Notes under the pieces: model-generated
The model's database searches: none
The model's input: the letters and a program-made list of their open reading frames with translations, nothing else
What the model was told of the DNA's origin: nothing
Translations under genes and position numbers: made by a program
In this document: in pieces, positions 1 to 9,246 of the stretch
Position numbering within the stretch: position 1 is the first letter of the stretch
Layout of the letters: each line of letters begins with the position of its first letter
Assembly: GCA_963821025.1 (NCBI GenBank)
Contig: CAWGCG010000003.1
Location: forward strand, 1,054,001 to 1,118,000
Reading direction: 5' to 3'
Source of the DNA: WHSW01 sp963821025
Lineage (GTDB): Bacteria; Actinomycetota; Thermoleophilia; Solirubrobacterales; 70-9
Length of the DNA: 64,000 nucleotides

Positions 1-77
1 GCCGCGGTGAGCGCCGCGATCGCCGCGATCGCCGCCGCGAATCGCAACCTCCGGGTCCCGCTCGTCTTCAACCTCAC
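1..77 (-). CDS. Partial secreted protein (N-terminus only)
   Basis: Only about 25 codons lie in the window; the gene runs off the left edge. The GTG start at 77 follows a strong Shine-Dalgarno sequence (GGAGGAG at 82-88, 4-nt spacer). The peptide starts with a basic stretch (VRLKTSGTRRLRF) and passes into an Ala/Ile-rich hydrophobic run (AAAIAAIAALTA), the pattern of a Sec signal peptide. It lies 46 nt downstream of the SDR gene on the same strand and may share its operon. A transporter solute-binding protein would fit the catabolic context, but nothing visible proves it. Confidence 0.5.
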   Translation of the reverse strand, partial: MRLKTSGTRRLRFAAAIAAIAALTA

Positions 78-123
78 CTGTCTCCTCCGTTCTGAGATCC
101 GGTTCCTGGCCCCGGGGTCGCCG

Positions 124-939
124 CTACATGCCGAGCAGCTCGCCCCCGTCGATGACGATGTCCTGCAAGAAGATGTGCTCGCTCTGCGGTGAGAGCAGGA
201 AGCTGACCGCGGCGGCGACGTCGCCGGGCAGCGCAACCCGCGCGTTCGGAATCCGCGGGCGCATCGCCTCGAGGCTGCCGTTTGCGAGGTCGTCGACCAC
301 CGCATGATCGGCCGCCAGCGCGCGCATCATCGGCGTGTCGGTGGCGCCCGGCGAGACGGTGTTGACGCGCACCCCCGCCGGCGCAACCTCCATCCCGAGC
401 ACCCGCAGCGCGGCGCGCATGCCCGCCTTGGAAGCGCAGTAGGACGCTTGGCGCATCCGCGGCATCCGCGCGGCGATCGAGGCGACGCCGACGATCGCCC
501 CGCCGCCGCGCTCGGCCATCGCCGCCGCGTACGCGCGGGCGCAGAAGAAGACGCCCTCGAGGTTGACCTCGACGATCCGAGCAAACTGGTCACGCTTGAC
601 CTCGAGCGCCGGCGCCGGCGCGAAAACCCCTGCCGCGATCACCACCCGCACCGCCGCCGGCGCCGCGGCCACCAGCTCCGCGACCTGCTCCCCGTCGGTG
701 ATGTCGACCCCGATCGAATCGACGGCGAGCCTGTCGGACTCGAGCTCGGCCTGAAGCTCGCGACATCCGCCGGCGTTCACGTCGGCGAGCACCAGCCGCT
801 GCGTCCAGGGTTCGCCCGCGAGCCGGCGCGCGATCTCCGCGCCGATCCCCCGTGCCGCGCCGACGACGACGGTGGTGGCCGGGGCGCTCGCCTCCGGGGC
901 CGCGAGGCCCGCGGGCGCGGGCCGCGCACCCGAGCTCAC
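124..939 (-). CDS. SDR family NAD(P)-dependent oxidoreductase
   Basis: Classical short-chain dehydrogenase of about 271 residues. It has the glycine-rich cofactor loop VVGAARGIG near residues 25-33, the catalytic Ser in GVASIAA followed by YCASK (Tyr and Lys of the active site), and the NTVSPGATDTPM segment after it. It should oxidise or reduce an alcohol/ketone in the cytoplasm; the substrate is unknown. I chose GTG at 939 because it overlaps the stop of a short upstream ORF as GTGA, which is common here; an in-frame GTG at 978 would add 13 residues. It is divergent from the amidohydrolase/IclR operon and separated from it by a region with inverted repeats, so it is probably co-regulated. 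Confidence 0.85.
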   Translation of the reverse strand: MSSGARPAPAGLAAPEASAPATTVVVGAARGIGAEIARRLAGEPWTQRLVLADVNAGGCRELQAELESDRLAVDSIGVDITDGEQVAELVAAAPAAVRVVIAAGVFAPAPALEVKRDQFARIVEVNLEGVFFCARAYAAAMAERGGGAIVGVASIAARMPRMRQASYCASKAGMRAALRVLGMEVAPAGVRVNTVSPGATDTPMMRALAADHAVVDDLANGSLEAMRPRIPNARVALPGDVAAAVSFLLSPQSEHIFLQDIVIDGGELLGM

Positions 940-1037
940 CGGGCCACCTCGACCTCGGATTCGTGGCGCATGAACCACGGCAGGTACTCGGCCGAGTGCT
1001 GGCTCGACTCGGTGGGAAGTATCCGAGCTGGGTTCAT
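936..1037 (-). CDS. Possible 33-residue leader ORF before the SDR gene
   Basis: A short ORF runs from ATG 1037 to TGA 936 and overlaps the SDR start as GTGA, the typical translational-coupling arrangement in this genome. The peptide begins MNPARILPTESSQHS and includes YLPWFMRHESEVEVAR; no family is recognised. There is no Shine-Dalgarno sequence, so translation would be leaderless. Its ATG lies inside the GTTCA-N6-TGAAC inverted repeat. It may be a real small protein, a translational leader, or chance. Confidence 0.35.
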   Translation of the reverse strand: MNPARILPTESSQHSAEYLPWFMRHESEVEVAR

Positions 1038-1047
1038 GTATCTGAAC
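1032..1047. promoter_or_regulatory. Inverted repeat GTTCA-N6-TGAAC, candidate operator
   Basis: The arms GTTCA (1032-1036) and TGAAC (1043-1047) lie in the divergent region between the SDR and amidohydrolase genes. Two further dyads follow: GGTT...AACC at 1051-1068 and the perfect palindrome GGTATACC at 1071-1078, whose TATACC could be a -10 box for the amidohydrolase gene. The same arm sequence and spacing recur at 5700-5715 at the far end of the cluster. Since an IclR regulator is encoded between the two sites, it is the natural candidate binder; this is inference. Confidence 0.5.
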
Positions 1048-1094
1048 TTTGGTTTACCCTTACGAACCACGGTATACCATCGTCGGCCAACCGA

Positions 1095-2228
1095 ATGCAA
1101 GCTCGCCACTCCCCCTCACCCGCGCCGGTCGCCGAGCTCGCCGACCTGCCGCTGCGCGACTACGCGCCCCGCAGCACCCTGCGCCTTCCGACCGCGAAGC
1201 TCCGCGACCGCCGGCCGGCGATCTACGACTTCCACACCCATCTCGGACGCTGGCTCGCCCCTGACGGCGACTGGGTCGCCTCCGACCTCGCCGGCGAGCA
1301 CGCCGCGACCTGGCCCTGCCAGCCCGAGAGCGCGCTCGAGTCAATGGATCGCGCCGGGGTCGCTGCCTGCGTCAACCTCGACGGCCGCTGGGACTCCGAG
1401 CTGGAGGCCAACCTGGATCGCTACGACCGCGCGCATCCCGGGCGCTTCTTCACCTTCTGTCAGCTCGATTGGTCGCTGATCGCCGGGGGCGATGACCTCG
1501 CCGGCGAGCTGGTCGCCAGCCTGCGCCGATCGGCCGCGGCCGGAGCCCGCGGGCTCAAGGTCTGGAAGACGCTGGGGCTCGGCTTTCGCGACGCGCGCCG
1601 CGAGCTCCTGCTCCCCGACGACCGCCGGCTCGGCCCCGTGTTCGACGCGGCGGGCGAGCTCGGGCTGCCGGTTCTGATTCACACCGCCGACCCGGTCGCC
1701 TTCTTTCGCCCAGTCGATCGAAGCAACGAACGGCTCGAGGAGCTGCTCGCCCACCCGGAGTGGTCGTTCGCGGGACCCGGGATGCCGAGCCACGAGGGGC
1801 TGATGGAATCGTTCGAGGCGCTGGTGGCCGCCCACCCGGGAACCGTCTTCGTCGGCGCCCACCTCGCCGGCAACGCCGAGGACCTCGCCTGGGTGTCGCG
1901 GATGCTCAGTGCGTATCCAAACCTCTTCGTCGACTTCGCCGCCCGGGTCTCGGACCTCGGGCGGCAGCCGCGGGCTGCGCGCGGGCTGTTTTGCGAGCAT
2001 CCGGACCGGATCCTGTTCGGCAGCGACCTGATCCCGCCGGATCCGGCAGGCCTTCGACCGATCCTGCGCTTCTTGGAGACCGACGACGAGTGCTATCCGT
2101 ATTCCGACGCGCTGCCGCCCCGGTCCGGGCGCTGGGCGATCTCGGCGCTCGAGCTGCCCGAGGCGGTCCTGGAAGCGGTGTACTCCGACAACGCGCGCCG
2201 GCTGCTCGGCCTGGCGGGGAGGGAGTGA
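1095..2228 (+). CDS. Amidohydrolase-2 family metal-dependent hydrolase
   Basis: About 377 residues from ATG 1095. The reading frame is open further upstream, but that part overlaps the divergent SDR gene. The metal-binding motif FHTHLG (HxH) is near residue 45, a central VLIHTADPV strand supplies another His, VFVGAHLAGNAEDL a further His, and ILFGSDLIPPDP the C-terminal Asp. This order is typical of the amidohydrolase_2 (TIM-barrel) group that includes decarboxylases and lactonases acting on carboxylic acids. No Shine-Dalgarno precedes the start and a TATACC box ends 16 nt upstream, so the mRNA may be nearly leaderless. It is the first gene of an operon with an SDR, an IclR regulator and an MBL-fold hydrolase. 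Confidence 0.85.
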   Translation: MQARHSPSPAPVAELADLPLRDYAPRSTLRLPTAKLRDRRPAIYDFHTHLGRWLAPDGDWVASDLAGEHAATWPCQPESALESMDRAGVAACVNLDGRWDSELEANLDRYDRAHPGRFFTFCQLDWSLIAGGDDLAGELVASLRRSAAAGARGLKVWKTLGLGFRDARRELLLPDDRRLGPVFDAAGELGLPVLIHTADPVAFFRPVDRSNERLEELLAHPEWSFAGPGMPSHEGLMESFEALVAAHPGTVFVGAHLAGNAEDLAWVSRMLSAYPNLFVDFAARVSDLGRQPRAARGLFCEHPDRILFGSDLIPPDPAGLRPILRFLETDDECYPYSDALPPRSGRWAISALELPEAVLEAVYSDNARRLLGLAGRE

Positions 2229-2230
2229 GC

Positions 2231-3046
2231 GTGGCGGGGAGGCTCGAGGGCAAGGTTGTGGTCGTCACCGGCGGCGGCTCGGGCATCGGCCGCGCCGGTG
2301 CCGCCGCGATGGCCGCCGAGGGTGCGCGGGTGGTGCTCGCCGAGATCGAGCTCGAGCGCGGAGCGGCGGTCGCCGAGCGGGTCGAGGACTCGGGTGGCAC
2401 CGCGGTCGCCGAGGCCGTCGACGTCACCGACCCGGGCGCGGTCTCCGCGCTGGTCGGGCGCACGGTCGAGCGCTTCGGCTCGATCGACGCGCTCTTTCAC
2501 TGCGCGGTCGACGTCGACTACGTCAACAACCACGACGGGCGGATCACCGAGCTGCCGCTCGAGGCCTGGCAGCGGATCGTTGACCTCGTGCTCACCGGGA
2601 CCTTCCATTGCTGCCAGCACGTGGGCCGCCAGATGATCGCTCAGGGCTCGGGCTCGATCGTGCTCACCGCGACCACCGACGCGCTGATCGGCTGCGCCGG
2701 GCTCGACGCCTATACCGCGGCCAAGGGCGGCGTGGTCGCGGTCACCCGCTCGCTCGCCGCCGGACTCGCGGCCGACGGCGTCCGCGTCAACGCGATCTGC
2801 CCCAGCTTCGTCAGCAGTGAGCCGCAGCGCCGGTGGCTCGAAAACGACCGCGCCCGCGCCTCGGTGGAAGCGCTCCACCTGCTCGAGATCCCGACCCCCG
2901 AGCAGATCGCGCCGCTGGTCGTCTACCTGGCGAGCGACGAGTCGGAGTCGATGACCGGCGCGGTGGTGCCGATCGATAGCGGCTACATGGCCTTCAAGGC
3001 CAAGCTCGACGTGGTCGACGCGATGCGGGCCGGGGAGCCGGGCTGA
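2231..3046 (+). CDS. SDR family oxidoreductase
   Basis: 271 residues. It has the cofactor motif TGGGSGIGRA at residues about 13-22, DVTD near residue 60, catalytic Ser in GSIVLTATTDAL, YTAAKGG (Tyr/Lys), and the C-terminal TGAVVPIDSGYM typical of FabG-like SDRs. The GTG at 2231 is preferred over the GTG at 2225 because GGAGG (2218-2222) is 8 nt from the former and only 2 nt from the latter. It starts 2 nt after the amidohydrolase stop, so the two are co-transcribed and probably act on successive intermediates of one substrate. Confidence 0.9.
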   Translation: MAGRLEGKVVVVTGGGSGIGRAGAAAMAAEGARVVLAEIELERGAAVAERVEDSGGTAVAEAVDVTDPGAVSALVGRTVERFGSIDALFHCAVDVDYVNNHDGRITELPLEAWQRIVDLVLTGTFHCCQHVGRQMIAQGSGSIVLTATTDALIGCAGLDAYTAAKGGVVAVTRSLAAGLAADGVRVNAICPSFVSSEPQRRWLENDRARASVEALHLLEIPTPEQIAPLVVYLASDESESMTGAVVPIDSGYMAFKAKLDVVDAMRAGEPG

Positions 3047-3047
3047 G

Positions 3048-3857
3048 ATGGCGCTCGGCCGCAACTCGGTGACCGTGACCGCGATATCCGGGGCCCGCGA
3101 CGGTCGCGTCAAGTCGGCCGACCGGGTGATGGCGGTCCTCGACCTCGTCGCCGAGCACGGCGCGCTCGGCTTCTCTGAGATCGCCGAGCGCCTCGAGCTG
3201 CCGAAGTCGTCGGCGCACTCGCTGCTCGCAACGATGCAGGCGAGGGGATATCTGGCCCTCAACCCCGAGCGCCGCGCCTACGGCCTCGGGGTCAGGATCT
3301 GGGAGCTGGCCCAGTCCTTCCACGGGATCGAGGACCTGCGGACGCTGATGCAGCCGCTGATGGACAGGGTGGTCGAGCGAACCGGGGAGACCGTCCAGCT
3401 CGCCACCCTCGACGGGGCCTCCGCGGTCTATCTCGGGCTCTCGGAGTCGCCGCACCCGATGAAGCTCACCTCGCGGGTCGGCGCGCGGCTGCCCGCCCAC
3501 ACCAGCGCGATCGGCAAGACGCTGCTCGCCGGCCTCGATCCCGACGAGGCGAGGCGACGGCTCGAGGGCGCGACCCTGGTCCGGCTCACCGACCACACGA
3601 TCAGCTCGGTTCCGGAGCTGCTCTCCGAGCTCGAGCGGATCCGCCGCCAGGGCTACGCGCTCGACGACGAGGAGTTCGCGATCGGGCTGCGGTGCGTCGC
3701 GATGGCGCTCCGCGACCTCGACGGCCAGGTGGTCGCGGCGGTCTCGGTCTCGATGCCGACCCCGCGCTACAGCCGTACCGCCGCTGCGAACGCCCGCGAG
3801 GCCCTCACCGAGACCGTGGCCGAGGCCGCCGAGCTGCTCGGCCGCTGGGAGCGCTGA
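3048..3857 (+). CDS. IclR family transcriptional regulator
   Basis: 269 residues. The N-terminal winged helix-turn-helix covers about residues 20-85 (SADRVMAVLDLVAEHG, FSEIAERLELPKSSAHSLL), followed by the IclR effector-binding domain with RVGARLPAHTSAIGKTLLAG and GYALDDEEFAIGLRCVA, both signature stretches of the family. It begins 1 nt after the SDR stop. IclR proteins usually bind an organic acid and control an adjacent or divergent catabolic operon; the paired dyads at 1032-1078 are the obvious target. Confidence 0.95.
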   Translation: MALGRNSVTVTAISGARDGRVKSADRVMAVLDLVAEHGALGFSEIAERLELPKSSAHSLLATMQARGYLALNPERRAYGLGVRIWELAQSFHGIEDLRTLMQPLMDRVVERTGETVQLATLDGASAVYLGLSESPHPMKLTSRVGARLPAHTSAIGKTLLAGLDPDEARRRLEGATLVRLTDHTISSVPELLSELERIRRQGYALDDEEFAIGLRCVAMALRDLDGQVVAAVSVSMPTPRYSRTAAANAREALTETVAEAAELLGRWER

Positions 3858-3871
3858 CGAGCGCTCTTCCC

Positions 3872-4789
3872 GTGCCGACGATCGAGATCGCGCCGCGGAT
3901 CCACCGGATCGACTCGCGGATGAACACCCGGCTGCTCTCCCAGTGGCTGGTCGTCGGCGACGACGCGACGCTGCTCTTCGACACCGGGATCGCCGGGACG
4001 GTGCGCGAGCACGTCGAGCCAGCGCTGGCGGAGCTCGGGATCGCTCCCGCACGGCTCGCCGAGGTGGTGATCTCGCACGCCGACGTCGACCATTACGGCG
4101 GCACCGCCGAGATCAGGGCCCTCGCTCCCGACGCCCGGCTGCGCGCTCATCGACTCGATCGCCCGCTGATCGAGTCGTGGGCGCTGATCGCGGCCGAGCG
4201 CTACGGCTGGTACCGCCGCCACCAGCTCGACTACCCGCCCGAGGCCTGGGAGTGGCTCGAGGCGGCCGCCGGCGCGCCGGTCGAGCTCGACGAGGCGCTC
4301 GAGCCGGGCGAGTCGATCGATCTCGGCGGGATCGCGCTCGAGGTCCTCCACCTCCCCGGCCACTCTCGCGGGCACCTGGGACTGGTCGACCGCGCCGGCG
4401 CGACCGCGATCATCGCCGACGCCGTGATGGGCTTCGGCTTCGAGACCCTCGAGGGATGCCGGGCGGGACCACCGCCCTACCTCGACCTCGAGACCTACCG
4501 GGAGACGATCGAGGTGGTCCGCGAGCTCGGCGTCGAGCGCCTCGGCACGGCCCATTTCCCGCTCTTCGAGGGAGCGGCGATCGGGCATTTCTGCGACCGC
4601 AGTCGCGAGCTCACCGACCGGATCGAGCGCGCGATCGACCGCCAGCCTGCGCTCGACGGCGATCCCGTCGCCGCGCTGCTCGACCCGGTGGCCCGCGCGC
4701 TCGGCGGCTACCCGGAGATGGAGGTCGAGCTCGCGCGCAGCATCGGCGCCCACCTGGAGCTCCGGCGAGCGCTCACGAGCAGGGCTTGA
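3872..4789 (+). CDS. Metallo-beta-lactamase-fold hydrolase
   Basis: About 305 residues from GTG 3872; the start is uncertain because no clear ribosome site is seen. Metal motifs: SHADVDHYGG (the second position of the usual HxHxDH is Asp), LHLPGHSRGHLG, IIADAVMG and LGTAHFPLFEG. The fold is that of glyoxalase-II-like hydrolases acting on esters, thioesters or lactones. It is the last gene of the amidohydrolase-SDR-IclR operon and could hydrolyse a lactone or thioester product. Its 3' end overlaps the convergent GH114 gene by 17 nt. Confidence 0.88.
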   Translation: MPTIEIAPRIHRIDSRMNTRLLSQWLVVGDDATLLFDTGIAGTVREHVEPALAELGIAPARLAEVVISHADVDHYGGTAEIRALAPDARLRAHRLDRPLIESWALIAAERYGWYRRHQLDYPPEAWEWLEAAAGAPVELDEALEPGESIDLGGIALEVLHLPGHSRGHLGLVDRAGATAIIADAVMGFGFETLEGCRAGPPPYLDLETYRETIEVVRELGVERLGTAHFPLFEGAAIGHFCDRSRELTDRIERAIDRQPALDGDPVAALLDPVARALGGYPEMEVELARSIGAHLELRRALTSRA

Positions 4790-5705
4790 ACGGCTGCCCG
4801 AAGAGGGTGAAGTTCGGCGACTTGCGCACCGAGTTGAACCCGAGCGACTCGGCAAGCGGGCAGAACCTGCCCCGGGAATTCGTGTACTCGACGTGATAGA
4901 CGGGCTTGCCCGCGGTCACGAAGGGGGTCAGCTCGCCGCACTCGTCATAGGTGAAGCACTCCTCGTTGATCGCGAAGTCGAAGTCGCCGAGCAGGTCGCC
5001 GATCTGCCCGAGATCGTTCTTGAGCCCGACCGCGAGCCCGGCGCGGTGGGCGATCCGGGCGAGGCCGCGGTTGTAGGCGATCTGGTCGTGGTATGAGATC
5101 CGCCACCCGGTCGTCTTTTGCCCGCTCGACCACGCATCGACGACGTCGTACTCGACCGCGTCGAAGCCCGCCTTCGCGCACAGCCCGGTGCGCCGAGACA
5201 TCATCCGCAGGAGAAAGCCACGCTGGCGGGCGCCCCCGAGGTTCGCCCAGCGCTCCTCGGGGAACCGCTTGCTGAACGGCTTCCCGAGCAGAGACTTGCC
5301 GTGCGAGCGATGCCAGCGCACGAAGCGGCGGTAGTCGGGCCGGTAGTTCTCGATCCCCCCGGCATCGACGTAGCACACGGCATAGCCGCCGACCTCGTGC
5401 AGGGCTCTGACGCCGCGGCGGTTCGGGGTCGAGTCCACTCCGGGGCCGGGGCGATCGAGGTAGAGGTCGAAGTCGATCACCGTCGGGCGCACGCAATCGA
5501 CCCCGCCCAGCGGCAGCGAGCAGACGTCGACCGCGATCCTGCCGTCCTGCGCGCCGCCCTGGCGGTTCGCCTGCAGCTGGTAGTTCCAGCGCGCGTCCGG
5601 CGGCGGCAGCGGTGCCGGCGCGGCCATCGCGATCGGCGCCGCCAGGGCGAGCGCCGCGATGGCCAGGGTGAGTGCCACCGACGCCGCCGGACTGAGCTTG
5701 TTCAC
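4773..5705 (-). CDS. Secreted GH114-like endo-alpha-1,4-polygalactosaminidase
   Basis: 310 residues with a Sec signal peptide (MNKLSPAASVALTLAIAAL, cleavage near MAAPA). The catalytic barrel carries signatures of the TM1410/GH114 family: AVCYVDAGGIENYRPDY, GFDAVEYDVVDAW, VGLKNDLGQ and INEECFTYDECGE, the acidic residues being the probable catalytic groups. Such enzymes cleave galactosaminogalactan-type polysaccharides. The start is GTG 5705, inside the inverted repeat 5700-5715, without a visible ribosome site. It lies 37 nt downstream of clpX on the same strand but the function suggests separate control. Confidence 0.85.
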   Translation of the reverse strand: MNKLSPAASVALTLAIAALALAAPIAMAAPAPLPPPDARWNYQLQANRQGGAQDGRIAVDVCSLPLGGVDCVRPTVIDFDLYLDRPGPGVDSTPNRRGVRALHEVGGYAVCYVDAGGIENYRPDYRRFVRWHRSHGKSLLGKPFSKRFPEERWANLGGARQRGFLLRMMSRRTGLCAKAGFDAVEYDVVDAWSSGQKTTGWRISYHDQIAYNRGLARIAHRAGLAVGLKNDLGQIGDLLGDFDFAINEECFTYDECGELTPFVTAGKPVYHVEYTNSRGRFCPLAESLGFNSVRKSPNFTLFGQPFKPCS

Positions 5706-5715
5706 ATGTGTGAAC
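5700..5715. promoter_or_regulatory. Inverted repeat GTTCACATGTGTGAAC over the GH114 start
   Basis: Seven-base arms (GTTCACA / TGTGAAC) are separated by 2 nt; the outer five bases and the six-base spacing are identical to the repeat at 1032-1047. The GTG start codon of the GH114 gene lies in the repeat, so a bound protein would block transcription or translation start. Confidence 0.5.
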
Positions 5716-5742
5716 CCAGATCCGTCGATGCGAACGACGTTA

Positions 5743-7029
<1,287 letters not shown>

Positions 7030-7146
7030 GACGAAATCTCCCTTCGGCGTCTGACGTCCGGGCCGCCGCTGTCAGGTTACGACACGGGCCGATCCCGGCT
7101 GGACTGGGGGTTGTTACTCGCCCGCGGGCGCGGTCCCTTCCCGTGA

Positions 7147-7379
7147 GCGCCGGGTTTCAGCGCCCGTTCAGCAGCACGCAACGGCGGACACGTAGGGGAG
7201 CGTGCTCGGGGCGGCGGCGCGAGCCACGACGACCAACTCGACTCCCCGGCAGGGGTGGGCCGGAAAACTCCGGTCCTGCGGGACTTATCCGTCCCACCCC
7301 TTGGTGAGTCGCGACGGCGCGCGCGGCGGAAACCCCAACGCCCACGTGCCCATCCTCCGCCGCGGCGCCGGGTTTCAGC
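7147..7379. repeat. Non-coding segment bounded by a 15-bp direct repeat
   Basis: GCGCCGGGTTTCAGC occurs at 7147-7161 and 7365-7379. The second copy contains the stop codon of the DUF11 gene, so the first copy is a partial duplication of that gene's 3' end. Between them lie about 200 nt without a credible ORF but with the multi-stem element at 7240-7310. The pattern resembles a small insertion at a gene end; the repeat is short, so chance is not excluded. Apart from this, 7030-7374 shows no gene. Confidence 0.35.
7240..7310 (-). ncRNA. Compact multi-stem structured RNA candidate
   Basis: Nested complementary segments (plus-strand coordinates): outer stem 7240-7244/7306-7310 (GACTC/GAGTC); inner stem 7252-7256/7296-7300 (GGGGT/ACCCC); and within it two side-by-side hairpins, 7260-7273 (CCGGA-4-TCCGG) and 7280-7295 (GGGAC-6-GTCCC). 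On the minus strand the six-nt loop reads GGATAA and the junction GCAGGA. It is upstream of clpX and downstream of the DUF11 gene, so as RNA it would be a clpX leader or a DUF11 3' element; strand choice follows the neighbours. It matches no riboswitch class I recognise. Confidence 0.45.
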
Positions 7380-9232
7380 AGCGCTTGGTCGAGGCGGCGG
7401 CCGTCCGGCACTGCTCGTCGCCCTCCTCGGCGGCGGTCTCCTCGGGCGAGATCACCAGCGGCGCGCGTGCCTTGCGCTTCGGCAGGTTGAGCGCCTCGGC
7501 GGTGGCGACGTTGGTGACCCGGTCGTCGACCGGGACCGACTCGGCGCGGGCGCTGAGCGTATAGCGTCGGCGTGTCCCCGGTTTCAGCAGCCGCAGCTTC
7601 CAGCAGGCGCGATCGCCGCGGACCTTCGCCCGCGGGGCGCGGAGCACCGAGAGGCCATCGGGAAGCCGGTCGCAGACGCGCAGTTCGACGGCGGCGAGCC
7701 TGCCGCGGGCGCGGGCGACGATCTCGAATCTGGTTGCGTCACCCGCCTCGACCCGCCCCCGCTGCACCGACTTGCTGAGCTCCGTGCGGGCGCGGCCGCG
7801 GCGGACGCGAACGCTCGAGGTCGCCGTCGAAACCTCGGTGCCGGCGGCGCTGACCGTGACCGTGTTGTCCAGGGTGCCGGTCTCGAGCGGCCGCAGGGTG
7901 ACCTCGATCTCGGCCGTCTCTCCCGGGTCCAAGGTGCCGAGCTCGCACTCGACCCGGCGCGATCCGCGCTGATCGCCGCTGCAATCCGCGTCGCCTCCGC
8001 GCACGTCCTCGATCCTCACCGGGGCGTCGTTGGTGTCGACCAGCTCGACGTCGTCGATCGGCTCGGAGCTCGGGTTCTCCCAATTCGATCGTGTATTCGA
8101 GCTTCTCGCCGAGCTTCGCGGCGTCGCCCCCGCCGGGCGGCGGGTTGTCGATCACGAGATCCTCGACGATCGCCGGGTTGAGCTCGGTGGCAAAGGTGAC
8201 GACCCCGACCCCGTATTGGTCGAGCGTGGTCGAGAGCTCGATCGTCGCCGAGGTGTCGCCGTTGGCGAGGTAGCCGTCGGCGCGGGTGAGGATCGCATCG
8301 AAGCCGAGCTGGTTGAGGTAGTCGGGATCGCGCGAGGTGACGTCGACCCCGTCGACCGAGATCGCGCTGTTGAAGAAGTTGTTCGCCGGGTTCGCGGCAT
8401 CGGCGAGCAGCCGGCCGTTGAGCCGTGCGCGGTCGCCGCTGGCGCCGCGGTCGCCCTCGTAGACGACGAATCCGACGCGGGTCCGCACCGCGCCGGTCTC
8501 CGGGGTCTCGAAGCCGCTCGCCGGGATCGTCAATGGCGGGTCGCCCTGCTGAATCAATTGCAGGCCGTCGAACACGGTCAGGTTGCGCGGCGGCTCGCCG
8601 TCATAACGGTAGGCGACGACCAGCGCCCAGCCCGAATAGCGGTCGAGCCCCGTCCCCGCCTGCGCGTCGGCGACCGTGTAGACACCGGGCCCGGCGCCGC
8701 TCACCTGCTGGGTCACGTCGACGAAGCCCTGATAGGCGCCGACAACCGAGGTGGCGTCGTCGGCGATCCCGGTCACCGTCTGATACGACGACGCGCCGGG
8801 GACCGCGAGCCTCGCCTGCGCCCGCGCCGCCGGGTTCGGCGCCGGAGCGCCGCCGGTACCGGCCGGGGTACGGCCGCCGAAGTAGAGCCCCGCGAAGGCC
8901 ACCTCGGCGCCCGCGGGCAGGTTGAGCTGAGCGCGCGAGGAGGAGAAGGTCGTCGGATCGGCGTCGACGTCGACGTATGCCATCGCGTAGGCGTTATTGG
9001 AGAGCGCCGCGCCGGTCGCCGTCCCAGCCCGTGCGGCGAGGCAGTCGGGCGCCGCAGCCGGGCAGCTCAGCAGCGTGTTGGCGGCGATCGTGAGGTTGCC
9101 GCCCGGAACGTTTTGGCTGAACCGCGGCGAGAAGGCCCGATCGCCGAATGCGGGCGTCGCCAACGCGAGCGCGACCGCGAACGTAGCCCCTACCGCCACC
9201 GTCCCGCGGATTCGTCCCATCGCCGGGGTCAT
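7375..9232 (-). pseudogene. Secreted DUF11-repeat surface protein, frameshifted
   Basis: The N-terminal part (start ATG 9232, 14 nt after the upstream stop, with AGGA nearby) has a signal peptide ending LALATPAFGD and a long exported domain of a type seen in actinobacterial surface proteins. Near 8079-8081 the frame breaks inside the DUF11 domain: the upstream frame reads YTIELGEPELRAD, while removal of one C from the run CCC (G on the coding strand) gives YTIELENPSSEPIDDVELVD, continuing smoothly into the downstream frame (ends at 7375). The rest holds two DUF11-like Ig modules (GTLDPGETAEIEVTLRP, SKSVQRGRVEAGDATRFEI). A single-base error in the sequence or a genuine mutation would both explain it. 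It interrupts the clpP-clpX neighbourhood. Confidence 0.85.
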
Positions 9233-9246
9233 AAGCGGTGCATCCT

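Noticed and set aside
7240..7310. Structured element as a simple rho-independent terminator
   Set aside because: It has two side-by-side hairpins inside a common stem and no T-run, unlike a single-stem terminator, although a 3'-end role is not excluded.
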